NCBI RefSeq assembly: GCF_039537585.1
Contig: NZ_BAABAU010000001.1
Coordinates: 868,001-932,000 of the forward strand
From: Frondihabitans peucedani
Lineage (GTDB): Bacteria > Actinomycetota > Actinomycetes > Actinomycetales > Microbacteriaceae
Reading direction: 5' to 3'
Length of the DNA: 64,000 bases
How positions within the stretch are numbered: the first letter of the stretch is position 1; every line of letters starts with the position of its first letter. Positions 1 to 7,084 of the stretch are shown here, in pieces. The notes beneath the pieces were generated by a model that was given only the letters and a program-made list of their open reading frames with translations, ran no database searches and was not told where the DNA came from. The translations under genes were made by a program, and so were the position numbers.

Positions 1-452
1 GCTGGGTGGCCGACAGCGCCGTCAGCCTCGTCGTGGGCGGCGACGAGACGCCGGCCGACCGCACGCTCATCGACACGGTCGAGAAGGCTCTCGCCCGCGG
101 CATCGCGGCGGCGCAGCCGGGCGGCAGGATGGGCGACATCTCCGCGGCCATCGGCGAGACCGCGCACGCGGCGGGCTACTCGGTCAACCTGCAGTTCGGC
201 GGCCATGGCGTGGGCACCGAGATGCACGGCGACCCGCACGTGGCGAACGACGGCCGAGCCGGACGCGGGTTCCCGCTGAAGCCCGGCCTCGTCATCGCCA
301 TCGAGCCCTGGCTGATGGCCGGGACCGACCAGATCTACACCGACGACGACGGCTGGACGATCCGCAGCGCCGACGGCTCACGCTCCGCCCACGCGGAGCA
401 CACCATAGCCATCACGGCCGACGGGCCGGTCGTGCTGACCGCTCGCGGCTGA
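1..452 (+). CDS. map: Methionine aminopeptidase type I, C-terminal part (5' end outside window)
   Basis: Metal-dependent enzyme that removes the initiator methionine from nascent proteins in the cytosol. The frame is open from the left edge (Trp codon at 3-5), so the true start lies upstream. About 149 C-terminal residues are present. Visible family features are the GGHGVG segment with the conserved metal-ligand His, the following MHGDPHV stretch, the IAIEPW segment with a metal-ligand Glu, and a final SAHAEHTIAI segment with the last Glu ligand. It ends 2 nt before the stop of convergent trmD. Family assignment is firm; which paralogue it is cannot be judged from the fragment. Confidence 0.93.
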   Translation, partial: WVADSAVSLVVGGDETPADRTLIDTVEKALARGIAAAQPGGRMGDISAAIGETAHAAGYSVNLQFGGHGVGTEMHGDPHVANDGRAGRGFPLKPGLVIAIEPWLMAGTDQIYTDDDGWTIRSADGSRSAHAEHTIAITADGPVVLTARG

Positions 453-454
453 GC

Positions 455-1159
455 TCAGTCGGTCGCGGGCGGCAGCAGATCGGGCCGCACGCGGCGGGTG
501 CGCTCCAGCTGCTGCTCGCGGCGCCACGCCTCGATCGCGCCGTGATTGCCGGAGAGCAGGATCGGCGGAACCTCGTGCTCCCGCCACACGCTCGGCTTGG
601 TGTAGCTCGGGTACTCGAGCAGGCCGTCCTCGTGGCTCTCCTCGGTCAGGCTCTCGGGGTTGCCGACGACGCCGGGCACGAGTCGCCCGACCGCCTCGAT
701 CATCGCCATCGCGGCGACCTCGCCGCCGTTCAGGACGTAGTCGCCGAGGCTGACCTCGCGGACCTCCACACCGGGGCGGGTCGCCGCGTGATCGATGACC
801 CGCTGGTCGATGCCCTCGTAGCGGCCGCAGGTGAAGACGAGCCGCGGGGCGAGGGCCAGGTCGCGGGCCTCGCGCTGCGTGAACGGCCGACCGGCCGGAG
901 ACGGGACGACCATCACGGTGCCCTCCGGAGTGCCGTCGAGGATCGCGTCGAGCGCCTCGCCCCACGGCTCCGGCTTCATGACCATGCCCGCTCCCCCGCC
1001 GTACGGGGTGTCGTCGACGGTGCGGTGCCGGTCGTGGGTGAAGTCACGCAGGTCGTGCACCTCGACGTCGAGGAGGCGCTGCTGCCGCGCCCGGCCGAGG
1101 AGCGACACGTCGAGCACCGAGAAGAACTCGGGGAAGATCGTGACGATGTCGATGCGCAC
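455..1159 (-). CDS. trmD: tRNA (guanine-N1)-methyltransferase TrmD
   Basis: SAM-dependent methylation of G37 next to the anticodon, which prevents +1 frameshifting. The 234-residue length is normal for the family. The N-terminus [13 protein letters not shown], the [15 protein letters not shown] loop, the knot segment [12 protein letters not shown] and the [10 protein letters not shown] segment are diagnostic of the SPOUT trefoil-knot fold. It is the last gene of the rpsP-khpA-rimM-trmD operon, 8 nt after rimM, and runs convergently into map. Confidence 0.97.
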   Translation of the reverse strand: MRIDIVTIFPEFFSVLDVSLLGRARQQRLLDVEVHDLRDFTHDRHRTVDDTPYGGGAGMVMKPEPWGEALDAILDGTPEGTVMVVPSPAGRPFTQREARDLALAPRLVFTCGRYEGIDQRVIDHAATRPGVEVREVSLGDYVLNGGEVAAMAMIEAVGRLVPGVVGNPESLTEESHEDGLLEYPSYTKPSVWREHEVPPILLSGNHGAIEAWRREQQLERTRRVRPDLLPPATD

Positions 1160-1167
1160 GGGCGCGC

Positions 1168-1881
1168 TCAGGGCTCGGGGGTCGGCGCAGGATCCGCGGG
1201 ATCCTGCTCGCCCTCGGTCTCGCGCGCATCGGCGTCGTCGTCGTCGGCGCCGCTGTCGGCCGTCTCGCTCGCGCCGCTGTCGGCCGTCTCGCTCGCGTCG
1301 TCGTCGTCCTCGGGGATCTCCTCGAAGAGGCCCATCGGCGGCGTGACTGTGACGACGCCCGCGTCGAGGTCGACGGAGGGCACGATGGCCGAGACGAACG
1401 GCACGAGCACTTCGCCGGACGGAGTGTCGACGGCGAGCAGGTCTTGCGCGGGGAGGTGGTCGAGCCGGGAGATCGTGCCGACCTCGACTCCGTCGCGGAC
1501 GACGGAGAGGCCCACGAGCTGGTGGTCGAACCAGGCGTCGGGCTCGTCGCTGACCTCGACGCCCTCGTGCTCGACCCAGAGGATCGCCTTCACGAGGGTC
1601 TCGGCCGCGGTGCGGTCGTCGATGCCGCGGAAGAAGCCGACGGGGTGCGAGTTGTACCAGCGGAGCTCGGCGAGCTCGATGGTCTTGCCGTGCCAGGCCG
1701 ACTCGGTGGGCACCTGGAGCGAGAAGACGGCCCCGGGCACGAAGCGCTTCTCGGGAGCGTCGGTGAAGAGCTCGAGCTTGAGCGCGCCCTTCAGGCCGTG
1801 AGCCTTCGTGAGGCGGCCCACGCGGAGTCGCGTGGTGCCCTGCTCGGGGCTGTCGGCGGGGGTCTGTGCTGTGTCGGACAC
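1168..1881 (-). CDS. rimM: 16S rRNA processing/ribosome maturation factor RimM
   Basis: Assists 30S head assembly by binding S19. The N-terminal RimM domain (about residues 20-110, [23 protein letters not shown]) is followed by a PRC-barrel domain (about 115-185, ending [17 protein letters not shown]). At 237 residues it exceeds the usual 165-180: the last 45 or so are an acidic Asp/Glu/Ala/Pro tail holding a perfect 8-residue tandem repeat (ASETADSG twice). The tail is probably disordered. It lies 4 nt downstream of khpA and 8 nt upstream of trmD. Confidence 0.95.
   Translation of the reverse strand: MSDTAQTPADSPEQGTTRLRVGRLTKAHGLKGALKLELFTDAPEKRFVPGAVFSLQVPTESAWHGKTIELAELRWYNSHPVGFFRGIDDRTAAETLVKAILWVEHEGVEVSDEPDAWFDHQLVGLSVVRDGVEVGTISRLDHLPAQDLLAVDTPSGEVLVPFVSAIVPSVDLDAGVVTVTPPMGLFEEIPEDDDDASETADSGASETADSGADDDDADARETEGEQDPADPAPTPEP
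1247..1294. repeat. Perfect 24-bp tandem duplication in rimM
   Basis: Two identical 24-bp units (1247-1270 and 1271-1294), in frame within the acidic tail of rimM, encode the duplicated ASETADSG octapeptide. It is a recent in-frame duplication, probably variable between strains. Confidence 0.9.
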
Positions 1882-1885
1882 CGAA

Positions 1886-2122
1886 TCAGAAATCGGTGTC
1901 GACGACGTCGACGCGGACGCGCTTGCCGTCGGCGAGAGCCGAGACGAGCGTGCGCAGCGCCTTGGCGGTGCGCCCGGCGCGTCCGATGACGCGGCCGAGG
2001 TCTTCGGGGTGGACGCGGACCTCGAGCACGTCGCCGCGCGGGGAGGTCTTGGCGACCACCTGCACCTCGTCCGGGTGATCGACGATCCCCCGGACGAGGT
2101 GGGTGAGTGCAGGTGCGAGCAC
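1886..2122 (-). CDS. khpA: KH-domain RNA-binding protein KhpA (YlqC family)
   Basis: Small (78 aa) single-KH-domain RNA-binding protein that in other Gram-positives partners with KhpB and affects cell elongation and RNA fate. The GxxG RNA-binding loop is visible in GRVIGRAGRTAKALR (about residues 43-57). Its place between rpsP and rimM is the family's conserved position; spacing is 3 nt to rpsP and 4 nt to rimM, so translation is probably coupled. Confidence 0.95.
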   Translation of the reverse strand: MLAPALTHLVRGIVDHPDEVQVVAKTSPRGDVLEVRVHPEDLGRVIGRAGRTAKALRTLVSALADGKRVRVDVVDTDF

Positions 2123-2125
2123 TGA

Positions 2126-2551
2126 CTACGCCTCGGTGCTGTCGGCCGACTCGTCGGTCGCGGCGTCTTCGGCGGGTGCTTCGGTCTTGGCAGGAGCCTT
2201 CTCGGTCTTGGGGACCAGGACGGGCTTCTTCTTCTCGTCAGCGACGTAGGCCTCTTTCGCGGCCTTGGTCTTGACGGTGCTCACAGCGTTGGCGTCACCC
2301 TTGAAGGTGCCCCAGTCGCCGGTGAGCTTGAGGATCGCGGCGACCTGCTCGGTCGGCTGCGCGCCGACGCCGAGCCAGTACTGCGCACGCTCGGAGTCGA
2401 CCTCGATGAACGAGGGCTCCTCGGTGGGGTGGTACTTGCCGATCTCCTCGATGACACGACCATCGCGCTTGGTGCGCGAGTCGGCGACGACGATGCGGTA
2501 GTACGGGGCGCGAATCTTACCGAGACGCTTAAGACGGATCTTGACAGCCAC
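2126..2551 (-). CDS. rpsP: 30S ribosomal protein S16
   Basis: Structural protein of the 30S subunit. I choose the GTG at 2551 because it gives the canonical N-terminus [20 protein letters not shown] and has AGGAG five nt upstream; the frame is open further upstream but without family similarity. The protein is 141 aa. The S16 core is about residues 1-85, followed by an Ala/Glu/Lys/Asp-rich tail common in actinobacterial S16. First gene of the rpsP-khpA-rimM-trmD operon. Confidence 0.96.
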   Translation of the reverse strand: MAVKIRLKRLGKIRAPYYRIVVADSRTKRDGRVIEEIGKYHPTEEPSFIEVDSERAQYWLGVGAQPTEQVAAILKLTGDWGTFKGDANAVSTVKTKAAKEAYVADEKKKPVLVPKTEKAPAKTEAPAEDAATDESADSTEA

Positions 2552-2764
2552 AATTCTCCTGTAGGCATTTATTCGGTGCGAGTTGCTAGCCGTGAGCGTG
2601 GGGTGCACACTCGGCTCGAAAGCTCTAAGGGGTCTGACGGTGCTGAATCAGCACCTCGGCCACCTGATTAGAGGGTCGGGCGGCCGCAGACTCGACCTCT
2701 CATTGTGTCAGACGCGACGCGATAGGTCGAATCTCCGGGCGCGCCGTGTCGCGGGGTGTCGGCT

Positions 2765-2828
2765 GAACCCTCGCTTCCGGCTGTCGCGGTGGTCCTAGGA
2801 CCACCGCGGAGGCCGAAAGCGAGGGTTC
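2765..2828. repeat. 64-bp imperfect palindrome
   Basis: The arms are about 31 bp each around the perfect centre GGTCCTAGGACC (2791-2802), and the outer ends GAACCCTCGCTT/AAGCGAGGGTTC match, with a few mismatches between. It lies 3' of the four-gene CoA-ester operon and 5' of rpsP. It could be a strong bidirectional hairpin (operon terminator), a REP/MITE-like element or an insertion scar. No T-run follows on either strand. Confidence 0.75.
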
Positions 2829-2857
2829 GAGCCCCGGGGGCGAGGCGGGAGCGCGGC

Positions 2858-2891
2858 GGGGCGGGGACGGGCGGGGCGGGGCGGGGCGGGG
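2858..2891 (+). repeat. G-run tract with quadruplex-forming potential
   Basis: Seven runs of three or four G separated by one or two bases (GGGGC/GGGGA units) lie on the plus strand just after the stop of the flavoenzyme gene. The pattern satisfies the usual four-run G-quadruplex rule several times over. On the minus-strand transcript it would be a C-rich tail. Confidence 0.6.
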
Positions 2892-2895
2892 ACGG

Positions 2896-5025
2896 TCAGG
2901 GCGAGACGCGTCGCGACGCCTCGAGGCCCTCGGCCGTGGCCCGCACGGCGTCGACCGAGCGGGCGTCGAGCGCACCGCCGACGAGGTCGAACGGGATGCC
3001 GCGGTCGGCGAGGGAGGCGGCCAGCCCGGCGACGGGCTCCTGGCCGGCGCAGACGATCACGACGTCGGCGGGGATGCGCAGGATCGCGCCCTCGGCATCC
3101 TCGACCTCGAGTGCGCCGGGCACGATCCTCCGGTAGCCCACCTTCTCGACGAAGTGCACGCCCGCCGAGCGGAGCCGGCCCACGGCGACCCAGCGGGACG
3201 AGGGGCCGATGCCGGACCCGAAGCGCCCCGAGCGGCTGACGACGGTGACGTCCGAGCCGGGGCGGACCGGGTGGGGGCGCAGGATGCTCTCGCGCTGAGG
3301 CCTCGACGAGGCGAGGACCCCGTCGCGGGGCAGACCGTGCTCGCTCACGAAGGCCTCGGCCCGGACCGACTCGCGGCCCGACTCCACGAGGTACCCGGCG
3401 GTGTCGATCCCGATCCCGCCGGAGCCGATGATCGCGACGGTTCCCGCTGGCACCCCCTCCCGGAGCGCGCGCTCGTAGCTGAGGACGTGCGGAAGCTCGA
3501 TGCCGGGCACGTCGATCTCGCGCGGCTCGACTCCCGTCGCGACCACGACGTGGTCGAAGCCCTCGAGATCGGCGGCCTCGACGCGCCTGCCGGTCGTGAT
3601 GGAGGCTCCGAGGAGCTCGAGCTCGGCGCGCTGCGACCGGACGGGCGCCGCGTAGTCCTCCTTGCCCGGGATCGCGGCGGCGAGCTCGAACTGGCCGCCG
3701 AGCGACTCGCGGGCCTCGAAGACGCTGACGTCGTTGCCACGCCTCGCGAGGTCGACGGCGGCGGCCAGGCCCGCCGGCCCCGCCCCGACGACCGCGACGC
3801 GGCGGGAGGAGCGCGACGGCACGAGAGGGAACTCGAGCTCGCGCCCGGCCCTGGGGTTGACGAGGCACGAGACCGGCCGGCCGAAGAGCGACCTGTCGAT
3901 GCAGGCCTGGTTGCAGCCGATGCAGGTCGTGACGAGGTCGAACCGCCCCGAGGTGCTCTTGGCGACGATCGCAGGATCGGCGAGGAACGGCCGGGCGAGC
4001 GCGACAGCGTCGACCGCGCCCCGGGCGAGGACGTCCTCGGCATCACGGAGGTCGGTGAGGCGGTTGCTCGCGATGACGGCGACCTCGGGACGGGAAGTCG
4101 CGCGGACGACGCCGGCGATCCGCTCGGCCAGAGGCGCCCAGACGGCGTGAGGGACGGCGGCCTGCACCGTCGGCACGCGCGACTCGTGCCAGCCGACGCC
4201 CACGCTGATCCCGTCGACGCCCGCGGCGACCAGCGCCTCCACCAGCGCGTCGACGTCGTCGGGGGTCGACGATCCGGGCATGAGGTCGTCGCCCGAGATC
4301 CGGACACTCACCGGGAAGCCGTCCGAGACCGCGTCGCGGACGGCGCCCACGACGGCGAGCGCGAAGCGGCGCCGGCGCGACGCCGATCCGCCCCACTCGT
4401 CGTGCCGGAGGTTCGTGATCGGCGAGCAGAACTGGTTGATCAGGTAGCCCTCGGACGCCATGACCTCGACCGCGTCGAACCCGGCGGCCTCGGCAGCGCG
4501 GGCGGCGCGCCCGAAGTCGGCTATCGTCCGCAGGATGTCGTCGTGGCTCAGCTCTCGGGGGACGGCTCCCCTCGCGCCGCGCCACGGCACCGGTGACGGG
4601 GCGACCGCCTGCTCTGGCACTCCGGAGGCGTCCACGAGGCCGTCCGTGAGGGCGTAGCGGCCCGCGTGGAACAGCTGTGCGGCGATCGCTCCCCCGGCGT
4701 CGTGCACCTCGCCGACCGCCCGGCGGACGCGGGCATCCGTCGCAGGATCGCCGAGCACTGCGTAGTCGGCGCCGCCTCGCGCCTCGGAGTTGACGGCCAG
4801 GCCGCCCGTGATGACGAGGTCGGCCCCGCCCTCGACGCGCTCGCGGTAGAACTGCGCGAGCGCGGCCCCGCCGTCGTCCACGACCTCGAGCCCGGTGTGC
4901 ATGCTGCCGACGACGACCCGGTGCGACAGCCGGAGCGAGCCGAGCGCCCAGGGCGTCCGCGTCAGAGCGAGAGCGTCGACCGGCGCCGCCGCGCGGACCG
5001 CCGGGTCAGGAGGCGTCGGAGCCAC
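2896..5025 (-). CDS. 2,4-dienoyl-CoA reductase-like FMN/FAD/4Fe-4S oxidoreductase
   Basis: 709-residue flavoenzyme of the FadH/old-yellow-enzyme class that reduces conjugated dienoyl-CoA esters with NADPH. The N-terminal TIM barrel (about 20-360) keeps the FadH catalytic Tyr194 (SEGYLINQF) and His280 (GVGWHESR). The iron-sulphur motif is exactly CX2CX3CX11C (Cys368, 371, 375, 387). The C-terminal half starts with the FAD-binding GAGPAG (about 414). The GTG start at 5025 overlaps the preceding SDR gene by 20 nt. In this operon it could reduce a cyclohexadienecarbonyl-CoA intermediate, like the FadH-type enzyme of Streptomyces cyclohexanecarboxyl-CoA clusters; a fatty-acid beta-oxidation role is the alternative. 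Confidence 0.85.
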   Translation of the reverse strand: MAPTPPDPAVRAAAPVDALALTRTPWALGSLRLSHRVVVGSMHTGLEVVDDGGAALAQFYRERVEGGADLVITGGLAVNSEARGGADYAVLGDPATDARVRRAVGEVHDAGGAIAAQLFHAGRYALTDGLVDASGVPEQAVAPSPVPWRGARGAVPRELSHDDILRTIADFGRAARAAEAAGFDAVEVMASEGYLINQFCSPITNLRHDEWGGSASRRRRFALAVVGAVRDAVSDGFPVSVRISGDDLMPGSSTPDDVDALVEALVAAGVDGISVGVGWHESRVPTVQAAVPHAVWAPLAERIAGVVRATSRPEVAVIASNRLTDLRDAEDVLARGAVDAVALARPFLADPAIVAKSTSGRFDLVTTCIGCNQACIDRSLFGRPVSCLVNPRAGRELEFPLVPSRSSRRVAVVGAGPAGLAAAVDLARRGNDVSVFEARESLGGQFELAAAIPGKEDYAAPVRSQRAELELLGASITTGRRVEAADLEGFDHVVVATGVEPREIDVPGIELPHVLSYERALREGVPAGTVAIIGSGGIGIDTAGYLVESGRESVRAEAFVSEHGLPRDGVLASSRPQRESILRPHPVRPGSDVTVVSRSGRFGSGIGPSSRWVAVGRLRSAGVHFVEKVGYRRIVPGALEVEDAEGAILRIPADVVIVCAGQEPVAGLAASLADRGIPFDLVGGALDARSVDAVRATAEGLEASRRVSP

Positions 5026-5839
5026 CGAAGACCGCTTCGCGGAGCGGGCTCGTCGTGTCGGCCCAGAAGGGCGGCGCGACGACCGTGAGTCCGCCGTCGA
5101 CCGAGAGCGTCTGGCCGGTGATGTAGCCGGCCTTCTCGGAGAGCAGGAAGTCGACCGCGTCGGCCACCTCGTCGGCCGTCCCCTTCCGCTGCAGCGGGAT
5201 CTTCTCGAGGACGCTCTGCATGGGAGCCATGCCGGGCACGGAGTCGTAGAAGTAGTCGAGCGAGTCGGTGTCGATGAGGCCGCCGTTCACGGCGTTCACC
5301 GTGATGCCGCGCGGGCCGAACTCCGTGGCCATGAACTTGACGTAGGCCTCGTTGGCCGCCTTCGCCGCACCGAGCGAGGCGTAGGTGGGGAACGCGCGGA
5401 GGCTGCCGTAGCTGGTGATGGCGACGATCCTGCCCCCGTCGGGCATGATCTCGGCCGCCGCCTGCGCGCCCAGCACGAAGGAGCGGATGTTGGTCGCGTA
5501 GTTGCGGTCGAGGTGGTGGAGCTTCAGCTGCGACACGGGCTTGAAGGCCGAGGCGGCCGCCGACGCGATGAACATGTCGAGCTTGCCGTAGGTCTCGCGG
5601 ACCGTCGCGAAGACCGCGTCGATCGACTCCGGCTGCTCGACGTCGAGCTGGACGGCGATGCCGTCGGCGCCTGCGGCACGGACCTCGCGAAGAGTCTCGT
5701 CGGCCATCTCGGCGTTCTTCTTGTAGGTGACGACGACGTCGACACCCCGGTTCGCGAGCTTCAACGCCAGCACCTTGCCGATGCCGCGAGAGGCACCGGT
5801 GATGAGAGCGAGGGGGCGGGCGGTGGTGTCGGGAGCCAA
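5006..5839 (-). CDS. SDR-family enoyl reductase (FabL/ChcA-like)
   Basis: 277-residue short-chain dehydrogenase/reductase. The NADP(H)-binding TGASRGIG is at 14-21. The catalytic pair is Tyr153-X6-Lys160 (YASLGAAK), the spacing seen in enoyl reductases such as FabL and FabI rather than the YX3K of ordinary SDRs. The C-terminal ITGQTLSVDGG segment is typical of enoyl/ketoacyl reductases. In the proposed pathway it fits ChcA, the SDR 1-cyclohexenylcarbonyl-CoA reductase that makes cyclohexanecarboxyl-CoA. A FabL-like role in fatty-acid elongation is possible. It follows the acyl-CoA dehydrogenase gene after 58 nt and overlaps the next gene. Confidence 0.8.
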   Translation of the reverse strand: MAPDTTARPLALITGASRGIGKVLALKLANRGVDVVVTYKKNAEMADETLREVRAAGADGIAVQLDVEQPESIDAVFATVRETYGKLDMFIASAAASAFKPVSQLKLHHLDRNYATNIRSFVLGAQAAAEIMPDGGRIVAITSYGSLRAFPTYASLGAAKAANEAYVKFMATEFGPRGITVNAVNGGLIDTDSLDYFYDSVPGMAPMQSVLEKIPLQRKGTADEVADAVDFLLSEKAGYITGQTLSVDGGLTVVAPPFWADTTSPLREAVFGGSDAS

Positions 5840-5897
5840 GTGGGGCCTTTCGTCAGGCGGTGACGCGGTGGGAGGAGGAGAGCCGGGGCGCGGCGGA

Positions 5898-7082
5898 TCA
5901 GTAGTCGACGGCGCCGGTGACGACGGCGCGACCGACGACGAGCTTCTGGATCTCGTTCGTGCCCTCTTCGAAGCGCTGAGCGCGGGCGTCGCGGTAGACG
6001 CGCTCGATCTTGTTGCGCTTCCAGTAGCCCTGACCGCCGTGCACCTGCAGGGCCTTGTCGGTCACCCGGGCGAGCATGTCGACGGCCACCATCTTCGAGG
6101 CGCTCGACAGCACGCCGGCGTCGGGGCGGTCTTCCTCGTAGGCGCGAGCCGCCTCGATCACGAGGGCGCGGGCGGCGGCTATGTCGGCGTAGTTCTCGGC
6201 GAGGTAGAACTGGATCGCCTGGCGGGTCGAGAGCTTCTTGCCGAAGGTCTCGCGGGTGTTGGCGTACTCGACGGCGAGCTGCTGAGCGCGCTCGGCGAGG
6301 CCGACCGCGCTCATCGCGACCGACACCCGGCTCGGCAGCAGGAAGCCGCCGAGGGCGACCTTCAGGCCGTCGCCCTGCTCGCCGAGGAGAGCGGAGGCGG
6401 GCACCGGCGTCTCGGTGAAGCGCAGGATCGCGTGGTCGGTGCCGCGGATCCCCATCGTCTCGGAGTCGTCGATCACCTCGGCGCCCGGCAGACCGGTGTT
6501 CGGCATCAGGAACGCGACGAACCCGTCGGGGGCCGTCGAGCCCTCGATGCGCGCGGCCAGGAGCCAGTAGTCGCACTTCACGCCGAACGTGATCATGTGC
6601 TTCTCGCCGTTGACGTACCAGGTGTCGCCCTCGAGGCGGGCCGTGGTGTGGAGATCCTGCCCCGTCCCGGCAGTCGCCTCGGTGAGGGTGAAGGCCACCA
6701 GCTTCGTCCCGGCGATGGAGGGCTTGACGACCTCCTCGAGCTGCTCGGGGGTCGCGAAGGGGACCATCGCGCGCCAGGTGCCGTTGATCACGTGCACCAG
6801 CATGCGGACCGACGCGTGCGAGCGGGACACGATCTCCATGAGCTCGAGGTAGCGCGAGAACGGGATGCCGCGGCCGCCGAGCTCCACCGGGGCGGCGAGG
6901 CTGAGATATCCGCGGTCGCGGAGCTCGGGGAGGAGGCGGTCGGGGACCTTGCCGGTCGCCTCGATCTCGTCGGCGTAGGCCTCGCCCGGACCCTCGACCC
7001 AGGCGGTGAGGTCGGCCTTGATCGCCTGGAACCCGGCCTCGTCGAACTCGGCGGACACGGTGGGGGCGAGCGTGGTGGTCAT
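5898..7082 (-). CDS. Acyl-CoA dehydrogenase family protein
   Basis: 394-residue FAD enzyme that introduces an alpha,beta double bond into an acyl-CoA. The FAD/substrate region reads AFTLTEATAGTGQDLHTTA (about 150-170), and the C-terminal helical domain carries QVHGGQGY and the catalytic-Glu segment FEEGTNEIQ (Glu373 in the position of the general base). It starts 2 nt after the fusion gene, so it is translationally coupled. Streptomyces cyclohexanecarboxyl-CoA clusters contain one acyl-CoA dehydrogenase homologue; here it would act on a ring-bearing CoA ester. Straight- or branched-chain acyl-CoA degradation cannot be excluded from sequence alone. Confidence 0.88.
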   Translation of the reverse strand: MTTTLAPTVSAEFDEAGFQAIKADLTAWVEGPGEAYADEIEATGKVPDRLLPELRDRGYLSLAAPVELGGRGIPFSRYLELMEIVSRSHASVRMLVHVINGTWRAMVPFATPEQLEEVVKPSIAGTKLVAFTLTEATAGTGQDLHTTARLEGDTWYVNGEKHMITFGVKCDYWLLAARIEGSTAPDGFVAFLMPNTGLPGAEVIDDSETMGIRGTDHAILRFTETPVPASALLGEQGDGLKVALGGFLLPSRVSVAMSAVGLAERAQQLAVEYANTRETFGKKLSTRQAIQFYLAENYADIAAARALVIEAARAYEEDRPDAGVLSSASKMVAVDMLARVTDKALQVHGGQGYWKRNKIERVYRDARAQRFEEGTNEIQKLVVGRAVVTGAVDY

Positions 7083-7084
7083 GA

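Larger units (their letters stand above)
2552..2895. other. 344-bp intergenic region: rpsP leader, palindrome and G-run tract
   Basis: No gene is supported here. From the rpsP side it holds the rpsP leader (2552-2700), including an 8-bp inverted repeat at 2639-2655 (GGTGCTGA, A, TCAGCACC), then the 64-bp imperfect palindrome at 2765-2828 and a G-run tract at 2858-2891 next to the stop of the upstream flavoenzyme gene. The rpsP promoter should lie here, but I cannot point to convincing -35/-10 hexamers. Confidence 0.7.

Noticed and set aside
542-1801. Long open frame antisense to trmD and rimM
   Set aside because: A shadow of GC-rich codon use: the opposite strand carries two clear enzymes and this frame has Arg/Ala/Gly-rich text with no recognisable domain.
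2818-2838. GGTTCGAGCCCC as a tRNA T-arm
   Set aside because: No acceptor, D or anticodon stem can be built around it; it is the edge of the 64-bp palindrome.
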